64,000 bases of DNA from Gongronella butleri (GCA_025201375.1 JAIWZP010000003.1:1116001-1180000); one strand, 5' to 3'. Positions 49,506 through 61,859 are shown, counted from the stretch's first letter. The notes: generated by a model not told the origin, from the letters alone. Program-made: numbers and translations.

Positions 49506-52500
49506 ATGGCAGCCACGACGCTCGTGCGGACTTCCATGGAACAGCAAGACGAGGTGCACAACCGGCATTTTGTGCAGGCATTGCACGATTTTTTCCCGGC
49601 CAATGCCCCCGAGGATAATGCATCGGGGTGCCTGTTCTTCCAGCGCGGCGCGATCATCGAGGTGTACAACCGCGACGCCTCTGGCTGGTGGGACGGCAGC
49701 TGCGATGGCCTGCGAGGCTGGTTTCCGTCCAATTTCGGCAAGAAACGCGACACAACTAATGGAAGAACCTGGCCACTCATGTTCATTTTTCTTCATTTTT
49801 TTTTATTTTATTTTTGGGATCAAATAGTCGGCCGCCTAGGCGATCATCGGCGCGTTTCTGCCGATTTTGACGACAATCACGATATCAATCCGCATTTTCA
49901 AGAATATCAAATGTGGCGCCAGCAATCCATGGATGATACCGGTAGTGCGTCACCGCCACCGGCGTCTCCGGCGCTTCCAAACCCGCCGCTTGACTCCGAC
50001 TTTCAAAACGACCATCACGTCAACGTGAGTTCCAAAAAAAAAAGAACAAAAAAAAAAAAAAACAGGGGGACACAAAAACTCAATTCCTTTTTTTGCCATT
50101 GGCTTGTCCAATTCTGCCTTATTTTATATACAGAAGGTGGAACTTGCCAAGGCGATTCTTGATGCAGACCGGCAACAGCGCCAATTCGACCAAAAGCAGG
50201 CCGAGCACACGATGGAATACTTGCTCGACGACGTGAACAATCGCATTCTGGATCTTGTCGACGATTGCCAGCAAGACTCCGCGTATGTGAATATCCAAAT
50301 GGCAATTTTCCGCGTTGTTTCGTCGATTCGCTCGGTGTTGACCGCGGCCAACACGGTGACCAAGGACAGCCCACTCTTAAAAACGTTTCCCGAGCTTGCA
50401 CGGCAACGCAAAGTGGTGCTTGCGATCCTGCGCAAGCTTGTTCTCAAGGGCAAGGAGGTGCGCGCCGGTAATGGATCGCAACCGGACGACACGGGCCTGT
50501 ACGCTCTCCGCCAGCGCATCCAACAGGAAATCCCTCCCATGGCCAATCAATTGACCATTGAAATGGGCGTGTTTGAGTCCATCTTGCGCCAGGTTTTACC
50601 GCCCACCGCGAAAAATGACAAAACTGACAAGAATAACGACGATCTCAAGCTATTGGCATCGTCACGGCACGCAACAACAGCACGGCAGCGCGTCAGCAGC
50701 AGCAGCACGAGCAGCAGCACACACAGCAGCACGCACAGCAACAGCGACAATGAAGACGGCGGTGAAAAACCATCTTCATCGCTGCGGCAACAATTGATGG
50801 CGGCGCGCTTATCGAGCACGTCGCTAATTGCCAAGGCGGTGCCATTGTACGATGCCGAGCACATTCTCGAGACCATTGCCGTGCACCAGGCATCCATTGA
50901 CTTGCTGGTGCCCACGCTTCTTGGCGCCGTTGATATGTTTTTATCCGCGCGCAGACAGGCAACACATATGCTGGAAACCACGCGCAAAGTGGTCGAGGCC
51001 GTGCGCAATTTCCTGGCGGTCGTGGAACACGTTTGTTCGAATGTGGGGCATCTCGATTACAAGCACCATTCGATCATTCCCGAGGATCCGCTCCTTGTCG
51101 CGCTTGTTCTCACCAAAGAAGACGTGTACACCGCCATCACCAACCTCGTCACGGCCGTCCGTGCCCTGACCGCCCCGTCACGCGCCTGTCGCGACAGCAC
51201 AAAGCGTAGCCTCGCCTCCACGTTGGACGACGACGCGTCAAATGACGAAAACGATGCCATTGAAGACGAAGATGACGAAGATGCGCTTGAGGAGGACCGC
51301 CAGCACCTCCAGGCAAGCTGCAGCAACATTTTGACCACGATCCAGCATTGCTCCATTGCCATTCGTCGCTGCCTTTTGGTCGATCAACAGCAAAACAGCC
51401 AAAACAGCCATCAAAACGATAATTTGTCGGAAATGCGTGATCGACTTGAGAATTCCGTTGATACGCGTCGCCAGCAGACGCTCAGCATCCTCGGGCGCAA
51501 GGTCACGAGTCTCAATGCCCTTCAGCGCCGTTATGGCGACGAAAACGAGGCATCCGCGGCCGTTACCGCTGCTGTCGCCGCGTCATCTTCGACCAATTCC
51601 CTTTTGTGCGACACGCGCTCCATCACGTACAGTGTCGCGTCGCCAAACGCGTCCACAAACGACTTACCCGCGTCGAATCCACCGGAATCGCCCATTGCCA
51701 AGCGTCAATCGTCGTTACCGCGCCCACGTTCCACAGCGTCATCTACGTCGTCGATTGCCAATGACCTGCCGCCTCGTCCACCGATGCCCCATGGTGCCAA
51801 CGGAGCAACATTGACGGCAGAAGACGCCGACGAACGCGTTTCGCACGCAAGTAGTCGCGCCAGTTCGATCCACACGCATCCCGACGACGAAATCTCGGTG
51901 CATGACGCGTCCGAATTGCCCTTGATCGCGTCCGAGCTGCCATTGAACGCGTCGGACGTGCCTTTGAACGAGTCCACGACGTCGTTGGGCTCGATGGAAT
52001 CCATGGGCTCCGCTTCGGCCATTGCACACTCGGTGTTGCAGGGTTATCAGCGCCATCGCACGCAAAGCAACCCATCCAAGTTGCCTGACCGACCCACAGG
52101 CGCCACACGCACCATTCGGTCGTTCCATGGACGATCGACGCGTCTTTCGTCCGAGCCACGCTCCAACACGGCGCGATCTTCGCTCAATTCGACGGCATCG
52201 CCTCCTAGCGTGACTTCCACACAGCGCAGCACCCTCACTTCCAACCGCTCGTCACTCGACTCGAGCATGACAACTCTTACAACGCCAATGACCACGCCAG
52301 AAGCCCTCAAACCAGTCCAGGAAATTGAGGGTGATGATGTGGAAGACGATGAAAATGTCCATCTCGCTCTGGACGCATCAAATTCCACCACGCCCACGGC
52401 CTCCACCACATCTCTTGTTGCCATGACACCCTTCCGCCAACGTTCCTCGTCCATCTTTGCTGGCCAACAGGCCCAATTGCCGCCACAACCTCTGTCGCCC

Positions 52501-54672
52501 AAGCGGATGATGCCATTGCCGCCCGTCCCGCCCACCCCTGTGCCTGTGCCGGCCACTAATGACCAGCCCAAGATGGCCAGCAGCAAGTCCACGCCCACCG
52601 CCGACCCTGTCAAGCAACGGCGTCCGCGTGGCATGAGTGTCAGCGCGTTGCGCATGTCATTAAAGAACAATGGCAAGGTCGATGACGCCAAACCATCTCA
52701 AGACGCGTCTCCCCTGCAACACAAATCATCTCTCTCGTCTATGCAGTCCAATGACCGCCAATCGCTCACGGACGGAAAGGTAAAAAAGTGTTGAAAAAGA
52801 AAAATATCTCGAAAAATGGACCCGTTCTCATGTTTTTCTTCTAATTTCGATTGTAGAATGGCGACGAGCTGCCATGGTTCTTGCACCAGCGGTCGTTTGA
52901 AGAGGAGGAGTTACTGAGCAATGCGCAGGGCCAAGTGACTGGCGCAACGATTGAGGCTCTCATTGAACATTTGACGTTACATGGCAAAGCCCCAGGTACA
53001 CAAAAGGGCATTGAAGCACTTTTAATGATTTTCTGGAAGCGACCCCATTCTCATCCTTATTTTTTTTTTTTTTTCGTTGTCTTCTCAATAGACCTTGTGC
53101 TTACACGTGCGTTCTTTTACAATTTCCGTCTTTTTACGACCCCGATGGATCTTGTCCAACTGTTGATCCAGCGGTTCCGTCTCGCGGCCCCCACACATCA
53201 TCCCGATGGCTCACCCCTTTCCGAGGATGAATTGACTCTGTGGAAAACACGTGTATTGCTTCCAGTGCGCTTGCGCGTGTACAATGTCATCAAAACGTGG
53301 ATGGAATCGTATTTCCGCCCCGATCAAGATCACGTAAAGGACGAATTGCTCGCCTTTGCTGAGCAGGACATGCGTGATGCCATGCCGGGGCCTGCCAATC
53401 GCATGGTCAATCTGATTCGTCAGACGGTAAAACAAAAAACAAAAAAAAAGCAGAGAAATCCAAAAAAAAAAAAAAAATCAAGGGCCCCGGCCTCAATCTT
53501 TTTTTCCCAATCTTTTCCAGTTCCAGAACCGAGATCGCGCTATGTCACACAGCAAAATGTCGTACGCCATTTGGTCGACGGCGTCCAGTTTATTCAACAG
53601 CACCAATTCGAGCCTGATCTCCTTACACGACGCGTCGTCGTCGCCATCCATGTCGCACCATCATCACCCGGGCGGGGCCATGACCATGCCAAGCCGCCCA
53701 CCCATGCAGAGCAAGACGTCATCCATCTCATTGTCGTCTGGATCGTCGCTGTTCTCCGATTTGTCGCTTTTCGGCAACGATCATGCGGGGTCGTCGTCAT
53801 CGTCGTCTGACGCGCTCAATTACCCGCCAGTCATCATGGCGCGGTCGCTGCGCAACATGCTGCGCAAGGCCCTGCAGCACAACAACCCGCGCATGGTCCA
53901 CATCAACGATTTTGACTGCACAGAGCTGGCTCGGCAGTTGACGCTCATGGAGAGCGCGCTGTTTTGCCAAGTGACCCCCTACGAGCTCATTGGCCAGGAG
54001 TTCAAAAAGAAGCTTGGCGAGAGCACCGCCATCCACGTCAAGGCCATGATCCTCAAGAGCACGCAAATCACTTCTTGGGTGTCAGACTCCATTTTGCGCG
54101 AAACAGAGCTCAAACGACGCGTCCAGCTCATCAAATTCTGGATAAAGGTCGCCGACGCGTGCCTGCAATTGAACAATTACAACACGCTCATGGCCATCCG
54201 GTCTGCGCTCGATTCCACAAGCATCCGACGCCTAAAAAGGACATGGGATGGCCTGTCGTCCAAATACAAGCTGATGATGGAGCCCATCTACCGCGCAACA
54301 GACTCGTCACGCAACTTTGCCGATTACCGCTCGCGTCTAAAGATGGCCGTCGCCCCATGCTTGCCTTTTCTCGGCGTGTACCTCACCGACATGACGTTTA
54401 TCGACGATGGCAACAGCAACGTGCGCGTCACACCCAACGGCACACCGCTCATCAACTTTGACAAGTACATAAAGACCACACGCGTGCTCAACGAGATCGA
54501 TCAATTCCAAATACCCTATCGCCTGCTGGAAGTCGAGGAAATCCAAGCATACCTCACTCGCTGCCTCGATACCGTCGACAAGGATGAGCAAGTCTATTAC
54601 GAAAAGAGCCTCAAAATCGAGCCAAGAGAGGAAGAATATGACATTGGAAAGACAATTCAGCACATCTCCTAA
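49506..54672 (+). CDS. SH3-domain Ras guanine-nucleotide exchange factor (Cdc25-like)
   Basis: Six exons (49506-49737, 49828-50024, 50134-52779, 52857-52995, 53092-53426, 53521-54672) give 1566 residues. An SH3 domain lies at about 22-81 (ALHDFFPA, then SGWWDG, then GWFPSNFV). A long helical then Ser/Thr-rich middle follows, then a RasGEF N-terminal domain (about 1026-1180, with TRAFFYNFRLFTTP) and the Cdc25 catalytic domain (about 1300-1550, with DFDCTELARQLTLME, TQITSWVSDSIL and LPFLGVYLTDMTFIDDGN). It should load GTP onto Ras at membranes and feed cAMP or MAPK signalling. The first intron has a GC donor (GCAAG at 49738) and is 90 nt with no in-frame stop, so retention would insert 30 residues at the end of the SH3 domain; splicing restores a normal SH3 end. 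Confidence 0.95.
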
Positions 54673-54827
54673 TCGACACGCTCTTTGTTTGAAAAAAAAA
54701 ACCTTTCATGCCCCTTTTTCTCGCCAAAATCCTACCCCAATTTTTGCCCTATTTCATTGTATAGTCCCCCCTTTCCTTTTTTTATCATCCTGTTACTTCA
54801 TCATGTTTGTCCGCCCTAAAAAGAGCC

Positions 54828-54833
54828 AATAAA
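54828..54833 (+). terminator. AATAAA polyadenylation signal
   Basis: AATAAA about 155 nt after the RasGEF stop codon. Confidence 0.5.
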
Positions 54834-55318
54834 GCGCGTCTTTTTGTTCAAAATGAACTATTTTGCTTTTTTTCGCGTTTCTTTCGTTTTTTTTTCGTGC
54901 CACGATCGATTTGGACGCGTGCAGAACTGCCTGAAACCCATCACGTGCTGTCATGGAATACTGTAATAATCAACCTTTTCTTTTTTTTTTTTGTTATTTA
55001 CGCGTCTCTTGTAGGAGACAATCTTTCCCTCTTCAATGCCACTAAAGTGAACACGTCCGTCTGCTCATTTTTGCAGCTGAAAAGCGAGAGCCCGATGCAC
55101 AGAAACAAAAATCAGCCACGAAAAAACAAAGTGGCATTTTTACACCTCTTTTTCTTTCGACAAGAGCGTCGTTGTCGAATCGCTTTTCGCAGAAAGCAGA
55201 TGCGGCGATAGGGACAGATATTCAATTTGTAACCTCCAAACAAATCTTTCCAGGAATTCAGATTTAAATGTTTTTTTTTATTTTTTTTTTATGTATAGTG
55301 GGATCTTTTGTGGTGGAT
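54834..55318. other. spacer between the RasGEF gene and the damaged-gene cluster
   Basis: No gene recognised. An AATACTGTAATAAT word occurs near 54958. Confidence 0.4.
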
Positions 55319-55866
55319 TCATGGCTGCGGCGACGGGTAGCAAATGTGCAGCGTCACAACGCCCGTGCCAAATGCATAGTCCACTCTGTGCTGGTGAAGC
55401 GCTCGCAGGGCGCGCTCGCGGAAATCCCACGTAATGCGATGGCAATTCGCCATTAACCAAGTAAGATTGGCCATGCTCAGGTGAAATTGCTGACCACGAG
55501 GCGGGCGCTGGACGCGGCGGATGTAGCCTTGTGGCAAGTCGAAAATAATATGATATTTGGCAAAGCACGCTGGCGAGCTTGGAGGGCGTAAGCTTGCATC
55601 GCCATGCCGTCAACAGTGTTGTCTGGATTTTCAAACGCCAACAGCACCTCGACAAAGTTTGGCAGATCATGGTTTACGGTGCTTTCAACAGCAGGCAGTC
55701 CAATGACAATTCGCATACGATTCACGATGGGCAAATTTGCTCGGTCTGCTTTTTCAAAAATAGGCGAAACGGGAGCCGCGTCAAAAAAATTGAAATCGAG
55801 GTCCTCGGATATCCGCGAAACTTGGACACAGTGTAGATCACTTTGAGTGAGCGTTAAAAAGGTCAA
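55319..55866 (-). pseudogene. damaged member of a fungal family of unknown function (member 1)
   Basis: On the minus strand one frame (55866 to about 55535) runs through HDLPNFVEVLLAFENP and ALQARQRALPNIILF. The continuation, DLPQGYIRRVQRPPRG to WDFRERALRALHQ, lies in another frame and ends at 55319. About one lost base near 55535-55545 would explain the switch. By eye the joined order aligns with member 2: LPNFVEV with LPRVLKD, DLPQGY with DAPCGS, and DFRERALRAL with SWRERAVRTTELL. The N-terminal half seen in member 2 is missing. Whether a spliced intact form exists cannot be decided, but no suitable intron is visible at the frame change. Confidence 0.5.
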
Positions 55867-56391
55867 AAAAGAGACGTTTATCTAATCAATCCCGAGCAAA
55901 ATGAATATACATGTTTTGCTTCGAGAGCGTCGCGCGGGGCGAGAAAGCGCGATGGATCTGATTCGACGCATGCATCCCGTAGCTATGGCCACTGGGCACA
56001 AAATACGTGTCGTGCAATCGTGTCATGCGTCTGTGTCACGTGCAATCACGCTGCGAAAATCATGTAAAACGGGGTCTCGCGGAGCCGGCATTTTCACAGC
56101 AACTTGGACCCGCTACTTTTTTTGACGACATTTTTGATGATGAATCCGGTTCTCTCCATCACGAAGACGCTCGAACGACAAGAACGTGTAAAAAAAAAGG
56201 GGGTGAGATGAATGGAACCCAACTGCCTAATTTGGTTTGCTGCGCCCATTCATATGCAAGTTTTGTGTCATGTCATTGGTGCGGAATGCTTCCGGACAAC
56301 AATCAAATTACCATCCCTTTTTTCTTTGATCCTTTTGCTGCATTTCTTTCCACTTTGCTACTTCTCCCATTTCCATTTTTTCTTATTCAAT

Positions 56392-57575
56392 ATGTCCATG
56401 GACCACGACAACATGTGGAAGCTAAGCAAGGGCAAAGTCGTTGAAGAGGCTCTCGAGGACCACGCCAGGGAATTGGGCGGCCAAGAAGCTGCTGTTCATT
56501 CGCTGATTATAGAACACGTCGGATGAAACACTCGTTTCGCGCGACGTTTTCACTGTGGACGAGATGCAAGAGATAAAGACATTTGGCGCAAGCGCACTGA
56601 ATGAGTACATTGAGTCGCTGAAGAGTCTGGTATGATATGATTGAACAGAAGAATTCAACAGAAGGTCCATCCCTGACTTTTTTTTTTTTACGGGCAGCGC
56701 ACCTTCGTGGCTCTGCGCGAGCGCGTCCACGCCTCCCAAGCTTGGAACTACGCCGGTCTCGATGACGGCGTCCTGATGGATCTTGAGTGGGTCCAAACGA
56801 CCTTTGCGCGCCTGTAAGTAGTGCCTGAGTGACTAGAGAGCTTGGCAATGCCTTGAACGAGCTATTTATTATAGTCTGCGAACCGTGCGTCGTCAGGGCA
56901 AGTTTGGCCAAGCGCCATTGTCGCTGAAAGACCAGCTCTGGGAGCAAGTTGCTGCGGCTTTTGACTCGTGCCCCGGCATTGTGTCGGCCGTTTCTCGTAA
57001 GTACTAAAAGCACGTAAAAGCACGAAGAAGCGTACAAACTCAAGTTTTTTTTTTTTCATCATTTCAGTGGCGAGTCGAGCATGACATCGGCCAACCTGAA
57101 CCTCTCACGCAACTCGAGATTGGCGCAGGCGAGGAGGAACCATTGCGCATACCGCCGTACAAATCAAGACTGCCCAGGGTCTTGAAGGACACCATGGACG
57201 CCTGCACGGCAGCGCGACCAGATGTGATTCGTGGTTTGGAGGTCATTGGTGCGAGGATGCAAGGTACAGTAATTGTTCTTTTTTTTTTCCCCTTGAAACA
57301 ATGGCCTCAACTCTGCTATTCATTTTCATTTAAACTTGACCATCCAGTTCATGGTTGCAGACGCGCCATGCGGCAGCGTCACCCGTCTGTTGCACCTGGG
57401 GTCATTGACCCTCAATCAAGCCGAGCCTCTGTTCGTTCAATCCCTCGCCGAAGCCATGCAATTGGTCTTGAGCTGGCGCGAGCGCGCCGTTCGCACCACC
57501 GAGCTGCTGAGCTCGCTCCGCGTCGACAACGACTGCGACGACATCTTGGCATTTGGCCGCCGAAACATTGGCTAA
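56392..57575 (+). pseudogene. damaged member of a fungal family of unknown function (member 2)
   Basis: The longest copy. It starts at ATG 56392 and reads LSKGKVVEEALEDHAREL, then is out of frame by one base near 56513, after which SDETLVSRDVFTVDEMQEIK continues. Good GT-AG introns follow (donors near 56632 and 56815, acceptors near 56698 and 56875), giving RTFVALRERVHASQAW and LSLKDQLWEQVAAAFDSCPG. After the next intron the expected GESSMTSANLNLS and LEIGAGEEEP lie in different frames. The end is DAPCGSVTRLL then ELLSSL. I recall such proteins (a Ser/Thr-Ala-Ser-Ala block, E-I/V-G, LPK-x-LKD, D-x-P-x-G-Y) as an expanded, uncharacterised family of Mucoromycota; that is memory, not a search. 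At least two frame breaks make a functional product unlikely. Confidence 0.55.
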
Positions 57576-58689
57576 TGCGATCCCACCTACTTGCCCATCA
57601 CCACAATCGCCCATCACATAGTGTGTCGCTTTGTCTCTGTTCTTTTCTCTCTTCCCTCCTCCCGTATTTCCACCTGGCTCAAGCACGATTTGTTTTTTTG
57701 TTTTTGTTTTTTGCCAGAAATAACAATACTTGTTCTCATACCTCATTCATCCTCAAAGCTCACAATCAATGCTGCGTTTTTGTGCCAAAAAGAAAAGTTT
57801 TACCTAACGTGCTGGACCAATTGCCACCTAATTTCAACGAGTCCTCAGAAGTGGCACACTGGGCTGCATGATTTGTACAAGAAAAATAGCCTTTTTGGGA
57901 AATTTAAAAAAAAGGGGTAGGCAAACCCGCCATGCTTGAATTTCGTTGTGTCTGTGCCAGCACGGCAACTTTAATTATTGACGCCTTCAGAAAAAGCTCG
58001 TCTATCACCTCAGCTGACAACACCAGCGCTATTTTTTGTTCCCCTTTCCCCATTTTTCCATTTCTTTTCTTTTTTTCTTTTTTTTCGACTCAATGCCACA
58101 TTTGCATATTACCACGTTTTATTTGGCTCTCAAGAAAAGGCGTCGCAAGGCATCTACATTGGATTGATCCCCATTGTGACGACTGGAGGCGACTGTTGGA
58201 GCAAAGAAAGGCTGCATTGGCGCGTGATGATCAAATTGAAAAGGCTACGGCCATGATTGACAACACTGTGGGCCCTCTCCGCTGGCAAGGCCGTTGAGCA
58301 CGCGTTGTAAGTTACAATGATCCCCCTCCTCCTCGCACAATGGACTTAAAATCACCTTTTCTTTCTTTTTTTCTTTGTTTTTATTTTCTTTTGTCGCAGC
58401 GCTGCGCTCTGTGTCCCGGGCCCGCCAAAGCGGCCACCTCTCAAGAATACGTGGCTCTTCAGATGACTCGCGCGATATTGTGCCTATATAAGAAAACGAG
58501 CCCGCTTGCGACCGATTCAATTTTCTCGACAACTGGAAAAACAACCAACAGTGCTTTTTACGTGTCAAATGCAGCTGCTGAACCTCTGTCGAATGAGGCA
58601 AGTTTCACCGCAATCTGATCAAAATTGATGGAGAAAACGGCTTTTTGTGCGCTGCTCGCGCAGCAAAATCTGGTCCGGGGCTTGTTTTG
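57576..58689. other. spacer with unexplained coding-like fragments
   Basis: Fragments such as HLHWIDPHCDDWRRLLEQRK (near 58155-58215) and SQEYVALQMTRAILCLYKK (near 58440-58495) look coding-like and sit near plausible splice sites (donor GTAAGT at 58308, acceptor near 58399). They do not join into one open frame. They may be remnants of the 5' part of member 3. Confidence 0.3.
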
Positions 58690-59288
58690 GAGGGCAGCAT
58701 GTCGTTGGGCGCGATCACCCAACGTGATTGGTCGCCCAAGATCACTGGAAACTACCACAGTGCGCGGGCATCTCAAATGTCGACCTTGGTTCGGTATGCT
58801 TCATGGTAAAAAGAGGGATGCGAAAGAAAAAGAGCTTTCAAAGCTTACATCTGAATTTTTATGTCATTTTAGTGACCAATCAGCGAGCTTGGCATCCGCC
58901 CTGCGCAAGAACAGGCAGGCGGAAAGCCTGGACGATCGCCAGATAATGGGCCATTGCCTGGCCTTGATCGTTCACCTAAAGTATGTCGGCACCGCAATGC
59001 ACCTCGAGGTCGGTGCTGGCGAATGTGGCAGGGGTGGTCTGGGGCTCTGGGCCAACATTCCACCAAATTCAGCCACGAGGTGAATCTGAAGTTGCCCAAG
59101 GCGCTCACGGACACGCTGGACGACAACATTTTGCATCATCCAGACCAAAATTCGCAATTTGGAAGTCGTTGGTCGTGCCATATTTGGTATGATGAATGGG
59201 TGTTTGCTATGAGCATTGGATTTATTTCTGCTTTTTCAATATATATAGGTTTGGCATTGACACCATTGTCGTCGCGAATGTGCAGCGC
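58690..59288 (+). pseudogene. damaged member of a fungal family of unknown function (member 3)
   Basis: SDQSASLASALRKNRQAESL then MHLEVGAGECG run in one frame. STKFSHEVNLKLPKALTDTL is in another frame, and IRNLEVVGRAIFG in a third. These blocks match member 2 in order (SSMTSANLNLSRN, LEIGAGE, LPRVLKDTMD, LEVIGARM), which is why they are read as one decayed gene. A last exon-like piece, 59249-59288, encodes FGIDTIVVANVQR and ends in a perfect GTAAGT donor that splices in phase into the zinc-finger gene. At least two frame breaks are seen. Confidence 0.5.
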
Positions 59289-59365
59289 GTAAGTATAAAA
59301 AAAGATGCAGCGAATGCCACTACCTAGAAATTGGAATTCTCAGTGCATTGAATCATTAGGGTGGT

Positions 59366-60359
59366 ATGCAATGCCCCGAGGCTGATTGCCTGGAACGCTT
59401 CGGCAAACTTTATGCCCTGGAAATGCACATGATCGCCGAGCACAATGCGGTAATAATCAAGGGGCGGGGGAAATTGAGCTCAAAAAAAAAAAAAAAAGCT
59501 TACATTTTTTTTTTTTTTTTGCCAATCAGGACAGACAGGCTTGTCACTTTCCGCATTGTACCGCGACGTTCACGATTACGCACAATCTGTTGGCGCATAT
59601 TCGCACGGTGCACACTCCCAATGTAAGTCCACAGCAGCAATCGATGATCTTTTTCCCATTTCTGATATTTTTTTTTAGGTCAACCGCATGCCTTGCCCTC
59701 GAGGATGTCCTAACAACTTTGCAAACGAGGCTCAGTGTCGCGCGCATGTTTTGATCGCGCACAATATCGACGTAATTCCCGCTTTGATTGAAATCAATAC
59801 TCTGTTCCTGACTTTTTTTTATTGTGCAAAGATGTGGTTCCCATGCACGGAGCAAGGTTGTTGGTGGGTCTTTCCGACCATTGAACAATTACAAGACCAC
59901 TTAGTCCGCCATGAATTGGAGCGTGTAAATCAATTGGGATCATGGGGATTGTAGAGCATGCCTTACTCAAATATTTCACCTTTTTTTTTTTAGTACCAAT
60001 GTCCATTCTGTAACTTTGGCACACACAATCAATACTTGAGCTCTCGCCATGTAGACGCGGTGCATCCTGGCACCCGACAAAGCAGTGTTAGATACACCTG
60101 CCCAGTGTGCAATGTCAGCCTTCCTCATGGCACCAAGGCTATGTATGCCCATGTGCAAGCCATCCACCATGTAAGATATGATAATAAATCAGCTGTCATC
60201 TTGCTTTTTTCGATTTATTCACTTTTGCGTTTTGTTTGTGAGCAGGGCTGTCGCTTGCGATGTCCCGTTCCGGGTTGCACGGGGGAATATACTTCATTTA
60301 GTTCCATCTATCGTCATTTCAACACTGCTCACCCTGGCCAACGTCAAAATTTCTCTTAA
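59366..60359 (+). CDS. C2H2 zinc-finger protein, about one finger per exon
   Basis: Exons 59366-59449, 59530-59622, 59679-59771, 59832-59924, 59994-60170 and 60246-60359 give 217 residues from the ATG at 59366. All introns are phase 0, and three consecutive exons are exactly 93 nt (31 codons). Each exon carries one C2H2-type finger, except the fifth, which has two; seven fingers in total, for example CPEADCLERFGKL-HMIAEH, CHFPHCTATF-HIRTVH and CPFCNFGTHNQYL-HVDAVH. Spacings vary and linkers lack TGEKP, so nucleic-acid binding is likely but the target is unknown. An acceptor AG at 59358-59359 just upstream of the ATG, in phase with preceding exon-like DNA, means the true start may lie further upstream. 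Confidence 0.8.
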
Positions 60360-60519
60360 ACAAGATAATTGCGATCCTTGTTCATTTTAGCCCCCTGTGG
60401 TTTTCTTACATACCTATCATAGTCATTTCTTTCTCATTGCGTATTCATATTTGGCCTTATTTTTTTTGCGTGTGTTATCCGCATTTTCCTATTTATCCGC
60501 ACCGGCCGTGCAATATCAA

Positions 60520-60525
60520 AATAAA
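60520..60525 (+). terminator. AATAAA polyadenylation signal
   Basis: AATAAA 160 nt after the zinc-finger gene stop codon. Confidence 0.45.
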
Positions 60526-61859
60526 TATGATATCATACTGTTCTTGGTTTTTGTAGCGCCCTCATTCCCTTCTTCCTGGCTCCTCGCAAAAAAAAAAAGC
60601 CAAGCGCGCTATTTTTGCCTTCGACGTGTGTGACGCGCTTCGCACGCGTGCAATGCGCGTGCACAACGCGTCAAACGCGTCCAAAGTCTGTTAAACGCGC
60701 AAAAGCCGACGCCAGCCCCCCCCCCCGCCGCTCGACTCCCACCCGTGCCCTCGCGTGTCACGAGCATAGGACCGTGGATTTTTTTGCCAAGCAAAAAGAG
60801 CGGTGATCAGAAGGTGCATCGCGCAACTGCACATGCACCTGGTTTCAAAATGGTGTCGAGAAAGCTAAACGGCTATTTTTGGACTTGAGTGGCACAGATA
60901 CGTAGCATAAGCACCTGGTGCAAAAAAAAAAAGGAGCCCTTGCGAAAAAGCCCATTTTCGTCTACAATGTCGGACTGTCGAGAAAAACAGAAATTCGTGG
61001 TTTTTGACAGGGGTCCACTTAGGATGACGCAAATTGTAAATTAAAGTGCTCCAATTGCTTTTCTATTTTAATCCGTGACAGGGCACAAAGAAAAACGAAC
61101 GACCACCGTGTTAGCGACCGAGGTCCATTGGGATATAAAGAACAATTGTTTTCGAAAAAGGTCTCGTTTTGGTGCAAGGGCCAATTTGGCGAAAACGCGT
61201 AGCAGAGTCCCCAAAATTGATTCCACAGCGAGAAGACGACATTACGTGTAGTTCTGTCATGGAGATCGCAAGGGATCAGGATGCAATGAAAGATGTCGTG
61301 GGAAAGCAAAAAAGTGCTTCATTGTTAAGCTATCGATGACTGCGCCAGTGGCATCTGTTTTCTCCTCCTTCCAGCCGCTATCCACTTTTTATTACACGAT
61401 CTACAGATCCGATTCGCCTCGTTTGAGTGTCTACGTGATGGCAAATACAAGGTTTCCAAACAAAAGTGGCGTCAAAGCAAAGAAAAACGTCGTTGTTTGC
61501 AAGCTGAGGCACGATCAACCCAATTAGGAAGGAAGAAAGAGGGGGATCGTGTCAGGCAACCTTAATTTTTTTTTCTTTCTCGCTCTCCTTTGCCACTGCT
61601 TTGATGGTCATTGTGACGACATCATCTCGCATGCTTTTTTCGCGTCTGCGCTTGATTCCTATCACGCACTTGAATCATTTGGTGGTCTCACGATGGCCCT
61701 GACACGTTCCCTCGAAAAATAGACGCGTTTTCATGGCATGCCTTGATTCGACTGGTGGCAGCTGACGATGCAATTGCTCAACGTAGCTATATAATTTTAT
61801 GATAGCAAACAAAAAAAAAAATGAAAAAGAGAGGCCTAGACAGACAGACAGACAGACAG
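60526..61859. other. gene-free spacer with a CpG-rich ACGCGT patch
   Basis: No gene recognised. From about 60610 to 60705 the sequence is packed with ACGCG and GCGCG words (GACGCGC, CACGCGTGC, AACGCGTC, AACGCGTCC), followed by a C run near 60716. A tandem GACA repeat lies at 61839-61859. Confidence 0.5.
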
